Assembly (NCBI GenBank): GCA_034670405.1 | Contig: JAXDDX010000190.1 | Span: 380,001-444,000, forward strand | Direction of reading: 5' to 3' | Length of the DNA: 64,000 nucleotides | From: Hoplostethus atlanticus | Lineage: Eukaryota; Chordata; Actinopteri; Trachichthyiformes; Trachichthyidae | Shown here: positions 13,166-22,393 of the stretch, one piece after another | How the letters are laid out: the number at the start of each line of letters is the position of its first letter | Position numbering within the stretch: the first letter of the stretch is position 1 | The notes under the pieces: model-generated | What the model was told of the DNA's origin: nothing | The model's database searches: none | The model's input: the letters and a program-made list of their open reading frames with translations, nothing else | Position numbers and translations under genes: made by a program

Positions 13166-14099
13166 TTTGTTGCCTTCGCTTCTTTGTTCTTCATCTTGGT
13201 CTCCATCACCACCTTCTGCCTGGAGACTCACGAGGCTTTCAACACCATCATCAACAAAACCGAAGTGGTGCGGAACGACAGCCTGCCGGACCTGGGCCCG
13301 CAGTATGAGATCGAAACTGACCCGGCGCTCACCTACGTGGAGGGCGTTTGCGTCTTCTGGTTCACCATCGAGTTCCTGGTGCGTGTGATCTTCAGCCCGG
13401 ACAAGCTGGAGTTCGTAAAGAGCGTGCTCAACATCATCGACTTCGTGGCCATCCTGCCCTTCTACTTGGAGGTAGGGCTGAGTGGCCTGTCTTCGAAGGC
13501 AGCCAAGGATGTGTTGGGGTTCCTCAGGGTGGTGCGCTTTGTCCGTATCCTGCGTATCTTCAAGCTAACGCGGCATTTTGTGGGGCTGAGGGTGCTGGGC
13601 CACACGTTAAGGGCCAGCACCAACGAGTTCCTGCTACTCATCATCTTCCTGGCGTTGGGGGTGTTAATTTTTGCCACCATGATCTACTATGCTGAGCGCA
13701 TTGGCGCCAGCCCCAATGACCCCACCGCCAGCCACCACACCATGTTCAAGAACATCCCTATTGGCTTCTGGTGGGCCGTGGTCACCATGACTACACTGGG
13801 CTATGGGGACATGTATCCACAGACGTGGTCAGGCATGCTGGTGGGCGCGCTGTGCGCCTTGGCGGGGGTGCTGACGATAGCTATGCCTGTGCCCGTTATC
13901 GTCAATAACTTTGGGATGTACTACTCCCTGGCCATGGCCAAGCAGAAGCTGCCCAAGAAGAGGAAGAAGCACATCCCCCAGGTGGTGCAGGGAGGGTCCC
14001 CCACCTACTGCAAAGCCGATCTCAACACCACCTGTAACAGCACCCAAGGTGACCTGTGCCACGTCAAGGGGAGCAGGGTGCTAGAACGCAACCGCTCAG
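13166..14099 (+). CDS. kcnc2: kcnc2 exon 2: Kv3.2 channel core, S1 to proximal C-tail
   Basis: This exon encodes the membrane core of a Shaw-family (Kv3) delayed-rectifier potassium channel, which works as a tetramer in the plasma membrane and supports fast-spiking neurons. It gives 311 codons plus one base, opening in phase 0 with [12 protein letters not shown]. By exon residue: S1 about 1-20; S1-S2 loop with possible N-glycosylation sites NKT (30-32) and NDS (37-39); S2 about 57-77; S3 about 88-104; S4 about 118-136 with regularly spaced arginines ([10 protein letters not shown]); S5 about 153-175; pore helix and filter TMTTLGYGD (207-215); S6 with the PVP hinge (241-243). A basic stretch, KKRKKH (264-269), follows S6. 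The donor is CAG|GTAAGA at 14100, and without splicing the frame stops at 14117-14119. An apparent start at 13184 is TTG (Leu), not an initiator. Assignment to Kv3.2 rather than Kv3.1, 3.3 or 3.4 rests on the tail here and in the following exons. Confidence 0.96.
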
Positions 14100-15767
14100 G
14101 TAAGACGGTCATGCAGTAGAGAGAAGAGAGTGACCACACATCTGTACTGCAGCTCAGGTTACAGCCAGCAGGGAAGAGGTTATTTATGTAACAACAGCGG
14201 GGGGGCAAGGGGAATCCATAAGAGGACCTCATCTCAGGTGGAAAGTACTGCCCATTTGACAGATTCCCCCCTGAGATGGTTTTCCCTTTGAGAGTCACCA
14301 CCACCACTGCGGCTTCCCCATAAAAGATTGAGCACTTTTGCCTTGCAGCCTTTGTCTCCGGTTGCCACAGTGATAAGGGAGGCGATGCGAAAAAGTATTG
14401 AGAGTGGGAGATGAGAGCGACTGTGGCGATAAGAATGCAGTCGGAGAGGGAAGCAGTCCCAGTGTTTAAGTCTGTTTTTTTCTGTGGGGATTGTTAATTT
14501 GTTGTTCAGACCGTAGGTGGTTGTTTTTCCCTGCAGGCTTGTGTCAGTAATTTACTCTGACACATCTGATATTGATGGAAATTACTGCCGACCTCTGCAT
14601 CCTGACTTTCTTTAGATTCTAGTACAGAAATTCCTGAGGGTAGGCGTACACTCTGGGTTACTCACAGTCCATTTATTTATTTATTAGTGTTAAATACAGA
14701 ATAATTCACAATTCAAGTGAATGCAGAAATAGAATCAATCTGCTTCAGTCGGCTGTTCAGCATCACCTCCAGATAGCATTATGTCTTATCTTTACACTAC
14801 ATTTAATTCCATACATGAACATTTTGATGCATGGTGGGAATATGAATGTGTGTGGTAACAATTGACATTTTTTGTTTTCCAAAATGGGAATACACGTTGA
14901 TTGAAATGAACAAGTTTCGTTTGACAATTTGACAATTTAGTTGCAATTTGCAGTGTAAAATTAGCTAATTTAAATGAGTATTAGTGCTGCAGAAATTCAC
15001 CATAGTGATTACTGGAATATTGTTGTATTATACTAATCATTTTCATATAATTGATATTATTGTATATTATTACATATACATATATATATTTATACTATAT
15101 CTGTCAAATATAGTCACCTCATGAGAAAAGACATCGGCTGGCGCTCTGCCCACCATGTGACCTTTGACCTCTATTGTGCTGCACACTAGCGCTTGTGACA
15201 TTTGGCGCTTTTAATGTGAGAGGTTGTTTGATGTGTTCTGACTGTCATCCCTTGAACATCCCATCTCACCCCTCCACCCCCAACCCCCCACCCCACCAAC
15301 ACCCATATCCCTTCACCGACACCTCCCACCCCCCCCCCCCCCCCCCCTCATCACCCTTTCTCTCTCTGCTTGTATACAGCTGAAACTTCAGGTTCCAGAA
15401 GTAGATTCCCTGTTTATTTTTCCCACACTGAATTTTTTCATTATTGCCATAAAATGTTACCGGCGTGAGCGAGACGTACTATTATATCATTACCTATCAC
15501 TATTATATTATTATATTATTTAGTATCACTGTTGAAAGTGAGGGAAAGGGAATCGATGACATCATATGGGATGAGTATGTTTTTTCTGACTCTATTGTTA
15601 TAAGCTTGTGATTCATGTTCGGTTCAAATCTTAAAACTACGTATCAGTATCAGTATGCTGAATGGAGTTTGGAGAAATAAATGGGGAAATTTACTTCTGG
15701 ATCCCGGGCTACCGATAGAGGCGGGCACTATTCTGCTCCATAACCCGTCCCGATTCGTTCCCTGCAG
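14100..15767 (+). other. kcnc2: kcnc2 intron 2
   Basis: This 1,668-base intron has GT at 14100-14101 and AG at 15766-15767. It interrupts a valine codon (phase 1). The interior is AT-rich around 14.9-15.1 kb. A pyrimidine-rich stretch at about 15245-15365 includes a long C run at 15330-15347. No internal exon or mobile element was recognised. Confidence 0.9.
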
Positions 15768-15938
15768 TTCTTTCGGCGGACTGCAGCGGGGGGAGTGACC
15801 TGACCATGTCACCGGAGGAGAGGGTCCCGATGCGGAGGTCCAGCACCCGGGATCAGGACCACCGGAGTGGGGGGACGTGCTTCCTGCTGGCTGCTAGTGA
15901 CTACACCTGCCCTGCAGATGGAGGGATGCGCAAAACAG
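15768..15938 (+). CDS. kcnc2: kcnc2 exon 3: C-terminal cytoplasmic tail
   Basis: This exon encodes 56 complete codons of the intracellular C-terminal tail, between the acceptor TCCCTGCAG and the donor ACAG|GTAACC. Its frame continues exactly from exon 2: G + TT forms a valine codon. Diagnostic Kv3.2-like blocks are [20 protein letters not shown] followed by a DYTC motif, and DGGMRK at the end. The basic-serine motif RRSS (15833-15844) fits a protein kinase A consensus; Kv3.2 is known to be inhibited by PKA phosphorylation, but use of this site is inferred. The exon ends in phase 1, so the next exon must supply two bases, and both downstream last exons do. Without splicing the frame would run to a stop at 16049-16051. 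Confidence 0.94.
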
Positions 15939-16465
15939 GTAACCACACCTCCACTCGGCACAGCTTCCTTTACATTATACCCAGCATGCAATGTGGAAAT
16001 GATGATCCTCTTGTACATGGCTTAGTAGAACTGAGTAAATATGTCATGTAAGCCATTCCATGATGAGTATTGTTTATGGTGTACCTGGAAAAGGCATGCA
16101 AGATGTTGTTGTCTCTTAGGGAGTCATGCATGCTGTTGTGTTCACTGTCCAAGCACCTGCAGTCAGTTTCATCTCAGAGGGATCATCTGTAACTGTACTT
16201 GTTTGTCTCGGGGTGAAGAGAATATTCTCTTAGAAAACTCAAAATAACAGCAGTTCAGAAACACGTTTACTTGAAAAACGCGAGATACCGGAGCACGGCG
16301 CGTCGATCGCTAGAGTTAAATTTAGAATGGATCTTAAAAACCGGTGGAGGTCCTCGTGCGCTGATCCGTATCCTCAGTGACTGGGACACCAGCATCCCTG
16401 GAGAGTTCAGGCTGTTTGTTCAGCCATAGTGAGCTAAGGTCACGTGACCTCTGGATCTAGATGGG

Positions 16466-16492
16466 TGCTGCTGCTGCTGCTGCTGCTGCTGC
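16466..16492 (+). repeat. TGC/CTG trinucleotide repeat in kcnc2 intron 3
   Basis: Nine uninterrupted TGC units lie in the sense strand of the intron, about 530 bases downstream of exon 3. Confidence 0.95.
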
Positions 16493-18737
16493 ACAACTTT
16501 ATTTAGCAATTCTGATGGCAACAGTATCCATGGAGATCACTCTGTTGCTTCATTCACAATTTATTCAAAAGTTTTCTTGTTGCCAGGAAACACCTGAATA
16601 AATGTTTGTGCCTGGCTGTTGCCAGGAGCGTTGCCCATCTACATTGCCTAAATAAATTGCAGATTTGGGGCAGATTTGACGATGGGTGATAGGGAAATGG
16701 TTGCAATGGGCAAAGAATGTCCAGGAATAACTGGCAAATTTTGACATTTGGAGGAATGAAAATAGAGAAAGCAACATATTTTCCTCCCATCAACTCATAA
16801 TTGCCAGGTAGGTTGACTTCTTCATTCATATCATTACTGAAATAACATTTGACACCACAGTGCTTTGTTGCAGGCGGTTAACATTTACTGTGCCGCGTCT
16901 GAGCTGATCACCAGTAAATACTATAATAATGGTGTAAAACGTTGCTCTGCAGTTCAACATTTATAGGAATGAAGAAGTCAAAAGTTGTGAGTTGACCGCG
17001 GCTGGATGACCCATTTCTTGTTTCTGATTGGACAATATTGAAACTTTGCTGGCAGTTTGTTACCAATAAAGCGTGGCTGGACATTGAAAGGATACATTGT
17101 TTCCAATGAGAAATGTTACCAGCAACATTTGCCATCAAATTTGCCCCAAATATTTGCCTGTCAATCATCGCCTTCAGTCCAGCAGCAGTGCATCGGTGGA
17201 AAGGTCAGACTTAGAATGGGCTCGGCCTGACGAACACTTTGACCCAAGCTAAAGGGCATCATGAAGTTCACATCTGCTAAACTCACAGAAAGCCTTGTTG
17301 CTGTTCCAATGCAATTTCAAAGGCATATAAAGGTCATGACCCAAAATGCATAAACCGAGCAGCGCAGACGGAAGAACCGAGGAAATGTTGCAATCAAGCT
17401 GATAGGTGATTGGTGTTCGCTGACGACAACGTTGTTTTCTCAAACACATCAATGCTTCAGTCTCTTATAGAGAGATGAACATTAAGGGAGCACAGAGAGC
17501 CTAAAGCGCATTGGTTGGATTAATTCCTCCATTTTATCTCCGACAACTCGAGGCATTAATGTGTTAATCTACACTCTGCTGAGCCTCGGCTAATTGCCTC
17601 CTATCAAAGCTAACTGCCTCTCCAGAAGGCGATCTAAACGCCCTGCTAGTGCTGCTGCACCCCATCAGGTAGACCACGAGACCACCGCTCGGTAAACTGA
17701 GGATTCATTTCTTGAATTGAAGGTGTCACACTGTTGGCATACTGGATGGAATGGAATATTTTTACAGTCCGTATCATGGATCCAACAGGATGACACAGAG
17801 CCTCATTCTCATTCAGGGTTTCATCAGAAAAACCTTCCCGCTCAATCCACAGTATGACGCTATTGAAATAACTCGAGATGGTTGCAGCATTGTACCGGTC
17901 ATGGTGGTCCCTCTCACCGCGGGGAACCTCGCCGGTCGTGTTTCTTCGGCGTGGGCGGGCGCCCAGCTGTGCCTTCGCCTCCGCTGCTTCAGTCGGCGGT
18001 TGCAGCCGCGCCACGCCGGCGTTCATGCATAAAACATGAGGTCCTTTCTACTCCCCGCTACCTGTTGGCACCGGCCCAGGCTGCCCTTTGTTCTGCCTGC
18101 TCGGCGGGTTCTGAAGCAGCTCTGGTTTAATTTACACCCTTCCTGTCTGTGAAACAAATGGTGCCGTATGCAGTATGGGTACTGAGGCCACGTTTCCGTC
18201 AGCTGGTTCTCGTCAGTGTTTACACCAGCTGATTGGCGTGCTCCAGTACTGACCCGGCTGCTTCGGCTCGCTTGTTTATTCTGCACAAAACGACCGACGG
18301 CAGACGTGTCAGAGTGCATCACGTCTTCAGAGGTTTCATCTGTCGTAGAGAGCGGATGTGTGAAGACAATTTACGCATTGTAGTACTCCTAACATGAAGG
18401 ACTTTACCATCCTCATCATCATCATGTACAGTGCATGGATGTATGCACATACAAATACAGTCTAATTCTACGTTTTATGTTGCACATAACTTGCATGTTT
18501 TTAGTCTTAACTAACTCACTTTCTATTTGTGATGGTATGTGAACTCAGTGTGAATGAACAGTTTATACAAGCATTAGTTTACTAATTATCACTTAAGTTG
18601 TAGAACATTTGAGATTTCATGACGACTTTCATGCTTTAATTCCTTGTGAGAGAAAATACTAATGATGAACCAATCGAGTACAAATGATCCTTCGACACTA
18701 AGATTAACATTAGTCCTAATTTTTCTCACCGATTGGG

Positions 18738-19110
18738 ATTTTAGTATACAAACATTACTTGGATGCAGAAATTATGTCATTGGTTGAGTTAAACTCGAAT
18801 GGGCGGAGCCAAAGGACAAAGTTTTTCTGAGTGCAAGCTAACTATCAAACTTTGGTAAAATATTGACATTGACTTTTTTTTATTCATTCATGATGTTGGA
18901 AGGTCAGCTAGGCTACCTAGCTAACCTAGCTAACGTTAGTATGGCTAGAATGCATTTTTAGTCAGTATCAAGACCACTAGCCTTCATCGTATCAGCTAGC
19001 CTTCTTCACTGGGCTTCAGTCTAACATCTTTGGCTCCGCCCACTGACGTTTACCTCAACCAATCGGATTATTTCTGCCTCCCGAGAAACGTTTGCATCAC
19101 TAAAACTCCA
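18738..19110 (+). mobile_element. MITE-like element, family 1 copy A, in kcnc2 intron 3
   Basis: The left end contains GCAGAAATTATGTCATTGG and TGGGCGGAGCCAAAG. The right end is its inverted complement (CTTTGGCTCCGCCCA, then CAACCAATCGGATTATTTCTGC). The total is about 370 bases with no coding capacity, so this is a non-autonomous DNA transposon. Related copies are at 34594-34730, 49383-49605 and 58010-58595. The interior is rich in GCTAGCTAAC words. The superfamily is not settled, as clean target duplications were not visible. Confidence 0.75.
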
Positions 19111-19240
19111 ACCTGCCTTACCCTCGTTGTCAGAGAAGATGTTGTGCATGCTCTCACCATACGGTATGCTGCTGTTGCTCTGTCTCACTCCTGTCTCCTG
19201 TCTTGTCTCGGTTCACTCGGGTGGCTTGGACTTGGAACGT

Positions 19241-19242
19241 TG

Positions 19243-19294
<52 letters not shown>

Positions 19295-19312
19295 CTGCCT
19301 GCCTGCCTGCCT
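19241..19312 (+). repeat. TGCC tetranucleotide array before kcnc2 exon 4
   Basis: About 17-18 TGCC units with one three-base slip near 19293 lie 88 bases before the exon 4 acceptor. Confidence 0.97.
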
Positions 19313-19337
19313 GTGTGTGTTCATGTCCTGTTCCTGC

Positions 19338-19367
19338 ACCACCACCACCACCACCACCACCACCACC
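19338..19367 (+). repeat. CAC trinucleotide array at the exon 4 acceptor
   Basis: About ten CAC/CCA units lead directly into the pyrimidine tract of the exon 4 acceptor (AG at 19398-19399). Confidence 0.95.
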
Positions 19368-19399
19368 TCCTCCTCCTCTCTCTCGCTCCCCATCCGAAG

Positions 19400-19545
19400 G
19401 CTATGAGAAATCCCGGAGCTTAAACAACATAGCGGGCATGACTGGCATGGCTGGTAACGCCCTGCGGTTGTCTCCTGTGACCTCGCCCTACGGATCGCCC
19501 TGCCCGCTGAGGCGCTCCCGCTCCCCCATCCCCTCCATCCTGTGA
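19400..19545 (+). CDS. kcnc2: kcnc2 exon 4: proximal alternative last exon
   Basis: The exon follows the acceptor CATCCGAAG and completes a glycine codon with the last base of exon 3. It reads [13 protein letters not shown], then a short methionine-containing insertion, then [12 protein letters not shown] and [11 protein letters not shown], with TGA at 19543-19545. This is the well-conserved C-terminal tail of one Kv3.2 splice form; alternative tails of this channel are known to differ in targeting within the neuron. The open frame extends upstream through the TGCC and CAC arrays to 19030, but that part is intronic and not conserved protein. Relative to the mammalian sequence as I recall it, the fish tail has an extra threonine at the exon 3 junction and a few extra residues after NNIAG. 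Confidence 0.95.
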
Positions 19546-19866
19546 GAGGCCTACCCCCGGCCCCATGTAGGCCTGCTGTCGACCGACCGACCACCCCGCA
19601 TATCACCCCCCCTTTGGTATTCTAGTTGAACTGTAATAGATATTGTGACTAGTGGTTAAGTGCTTATCTTTCTAGCTAAGACTAATGTTAGTGGCTTGGG
19701 CTTCACTCACCCCTCTCCTCGAAGGTAGATGTGCTTAGCCAACATCCTAAAGTAACTTGTTAGTTCTCCCGTGTCACTTGGAGTTCCCTTTAGTTCAGTA
19801 TCGTCGTACTTTTAAAGACTTGCAATAAATGGACTCTGACTGGTAGCAGCCATAACATTTAATAAA
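19546..19866 (+). other. kcnc2: Probable 3' UTR of the proximal kcnc2 isoform
   Basis: This is non-coding sequence after the exon 4 stop. Canonical AATAAA hexamers occur at 19824-19829 and 19861-19866, about 280 and 315 bases past the stop, so a short 3' UTR ending near 19.85-19.89 kb is plausible. Use of either signal is inferred. Confidence 0.55.
19824..19866 (+). promoter_or_regulatory. kcnc2: Candidate poly(A) signals for the exon 4 isoform
   Basis: Two AATAAA hexamers (19824-19829 and 19861-19866) lie a short distance after the exon 4 stop codon. Using them would commit the transcript to the GYEKSRS tail and exclude exon 5. Confidence 0.5.
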
Positions 19867-20520
19867 GGACATATTAATAATCAGGGATATTAGATGTCGC
19901 TATATTTAGATACCTTGAAAAAGATGTGCTTCCAAAAAGAGAGAGATGTCACTTCATTTTAACCTCGTATGACTGTGACTTTGTCTTTGGTTTGCTATTT
20001 TATTTTTGGGTTGAGGGGTTGGGGGGTTGGGGGGTTGAGGGGTTGAGGGGTTGAGGGGGGTCGGGGTGGAGAAGATGTGTTTTGGACTGTGTTTTGATTC
20101 ACACAAGCACATGCACAGTCTGTCACTCACCTGCTGCTGGGCCTGCTCATGTTTGCATGGATCATCCTGTACCATCGTCTGCGAGCAATGTGGCGAGGGA
20201 AGAGCGACCGAGGCAGCCAGTGAGGAGGCTGACGATATGATGAAATGTGGGGGGGTGTTGAGGTGGGTTGGGGGTGCACTCAACTTGTATTGTGTCTCAT
20301 TGTGCCATTGGCTTTGCCACCAAGGAGACTGAACACTGAAATGCAAGACAGGATGCCAACTGGGTTCGTTTCTCTCTGCATGTGGGTTATGCTCGTCTGC
20401 TGCTATTTCCAATTAACTTTTCTCCCCCCCCCCCCCCCCCCCCCCTTTCCCTCTGTGTTTTTCTTTGATGGACAGTTGCCATGTTGCCAAGCTGAAGTGT
20501 CTCTGGTTGTTTACTCACAG
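19867..20520 (+). other. kcnc2: Interval between the two kcnc2 last exons
   Basis: The interval contains a G-rich array of GGGGTT/GGGGTTGA-type units at about 20010-20062, a C run at about 20426-20445, and the acceptor of exon 5 (TTTACTCACAG, ending 20520). A short open stretch around 20095-20222 has a hydrophobic run in one frame (LLLGLLMFAWIILY), but no match to a known Kv3.2 segment was recognised. Confidence 0.6.
20010..20062 (+). repeat. G-rich GGGGTTG-type tandem array
   Basis: Seven or so consecutive units of GGGGTTGA or GGGGTTG lie on the transcribed-sense strand between the two kcnc2 last exons. Runs of four to six G separated by two to four bases satisfy the usual G-quadruplex pattern. 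Confidence 0.85.
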
Positions 20521-20582
20521 ATAACTGCAAAGAGGTTGTGTTTACTGGTGTCACACAAGCAGAGAGCAGCGTTCTGTCTTAA
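20521..20582 (+). CDS. kcnc2: kcnc2 exon 5: distal alternative last exon
   Basis: This short terminal exon lies after the acceptor GTTTACTCACAG. With the phase-1 G of exon 3 it encodes DNCKEVVFTGVTQAESSVLS and stops at TAA, 20580-20582. It matches the alternative Kv3.2 C-terminus that I recall from mammals as beginning DNCKEVV and containing TQAE. The match, acceptor and phase together make chance unlikely. It is mutually exclusive with exon 4, so it gives a Kv3.2 form of equal core but different tail. The final residues (SSVLS) diverge from the mammalian ending. The exon is too short to stand out as an open frame and would be missed by length-based gene calling. Confidence 0.9.
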
Positions 20583-22393
20583 TGGCTGGGGGGAAGGCAC
20601 CGCCATGGCGGAAAGGTAACCTTGTCCTTCTGAACGGGCATGTGGGTCCGAGTGCAGTGCAGATCTCCTCTCGCCCTCTTGGTCATCAGTTGTTGTTGTT
20701 TTTTTGCGTGTGCACTGACAAATAGGGGGTAATTCAATAATCTTAAGAAGAAGGGCAGATCTCTAAACCCTTGATGGCACCATTAAATGTGCTACGTGTA
20801 GCATTTCATCATCAATGAAACATTACCACGTCAATTGAGACCATGACCAGAAGACTGGCGGCCTCTACCCTGCAGTTCTCATCGTGGCCACCGGGTCGGA
20901 TTTCGTGTGAAATCTTCTGGATTGCTTTACGGCACAAAACAGGAACAGTTTTAGCTTTGCATGTAAAACACAACTTTATTCCAGATCCACTTCTCTAACT
21001 GCACAGTTTCAACTCCACGTTATCTTACATCGTCAGAAATGCACATTAGCTGTTATCAAGGGCCGTGGGGGGGGAGGGGGGCAAGCAAGTAGCAACATCC
21101 TCTTTGTAACAGGAAGCACAGGGGTCGATGGGAAATGTGGTCTTAACTCAAAATGCTACACATAGCACCTTTAAACAAGCTCCAACCTTCAGCACCGCTT
21201 TGTTTCCAATATTTTCACTGGAAACTGAAAGAGCTTGACGGTCTTTTCCCTCAGAATGGTTTCACGTGTCAGTAAATCTCACCTGAAACTGATGCAGCCT
21301 TTTTGTTTCTTCAAAAACAACCTTTATTATTTATGACAACTTTTGTGACACATAAATTGCTGCTGTGCACCAACAGGTGAGGGCCAGCAGACATTACCAT
21401 TCAGCAGTGTGCCTCACCCAACCCTACAGTATGTCTATACCAGTAGCAGAAGGTTGCTTAGCAACTGGCTCACAGTTAGATGCATCTTACACATAGCTTG
21501 GCAAAAAGTCAACCAATTAAAAGAATAGCTCTAGCTAAGATTCCTCTACGTTATTGAATCACCCCCCACTAAACCATTGCAATATATAGTAGAGCATTTA
21601 TGATTATTGATAGATGCTCGATGCCATAGATTTGTAATAAGTTGTTTATATGATCTTATTATAGGCCTACAGCTCTTATATATTGCAAATAGCCACCGTC
21701 TGCATGTCAGTTGAAATGATGCTCAACAGAGACAGTTGCATTTCTGATATTTAGAGATGTGACCTGTTTATATTTTATTCAGACAATTCATTTCCTATTT
21801 GAATGACGGTGGGATAAGACTGTCATCAGTGTGAGGACCTATTGCAGCTGTAAGGCCCCGCCTACAGGACGTTAATGACCGGGACGGACGCAAAAACCCA
21901 TTGACTGACAGCCACCCAGGCCAGCGGCAGAGGAACTTAACCATCAACAGTATTTCTGGGAATTGGACTTTGATAAGCATTGATTTTTATTTTTTTTTAT
22001 TTTTCCTATTTTGGACTCAAGCCAACCTGGTGCACTGGGGAAAAAAAAATAAAGAAAAGAAAAGAAAAACAGACAAGTCCTTAAAAAGGAGTCGCGCTAC
22101 TGTATAGATATTGTTCTTGTACATAAGACGACACTGCAGCACATCTGGGCCAAGAGGCTCCACCCACTCATCTGTCTTTTGATGGCGAGTCAGGTGACAA
22201 GGTCGTCGGTTGCTAAGTTGCGCCGTGACACACACATGTCAATCACTTTACTTGCTGTGGTGTCCCTCTCGCAATAAGTGTATTAAGATGTATCAGTTGA
22301 GGCACTTTGTGTTAAAAATGGAGTGTGTTCATATATGAAATTCTACATACAGTATATACAGTATAGAGAGACAAACGTGCTAAGCTGAATAAA
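20583..22393 (+). other. kcnc2: Probable 3' UTR of the distal kcnc2 isoform
   Basis: This is non-coding sequence after the exon 5 stop, with no recognised mobile element and T- and A-rich stretches from 21.5 kb. AATAAA occurs at 22048-22053 within an A-rich run and at 22388-22393, the latter in a TGTA-rich, AT-rich setting typical of transcript ends. The 3' end is inferred, not demonstrated. Confidence 0.5.
22388..22393 (+). promoter_or_regulatory. kcnc2: Candidate poly(A) signal for the exon 5 isoform
   Basis: An AATAAA hexamer is followed within 80 bases by T/GT-rich sequence (TTGCTTTTGTTTCCC, TGTGTGTTTAAATGTG), the usual arrangement of a cleavage site. It would give a 3' UTR of about 1.8 kb. 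Confidence 0.45.

Larger units (their letters stand above)
15939..19399 (+). other. kcnc2: kcnc2 intron 3
   Basis: The intron is 3,461 bases when exon 4 is used and 4,582 bases (to 20520) when exon 4 is skipped. It holds a nine-unit TGC repeat at 16466-16492 and two stretches of a diverged dispersed repeat rich in TTGCCAGGAA and TTGCCC words (about 16570-16700 and, reversed, 17035-17170). It also contains a MITE-like element (18738-19110), a TGCC tetranucleotide array (19241-19312) and a CAC array (19338-19367). The last three crowd the 660 bases before exon 4. Confidence 0.9.

Noticed and set aside
13184-13186. Possible start of a short channel protein
   Set aside because: The codon is TTG, lies inside transmembrane segment S1, and follows a strong splice acceptor at 13165.
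19030-19399. Upstream extension of the exon 4 frame, rich in Leu-Pro-Ala-Cys and poly-Pro
   Set aside because: This is TGCC and CAC array read through in frame; exon 4 has a clear acceptor at 19398-19399 and the exon 3 phase fits only from there.
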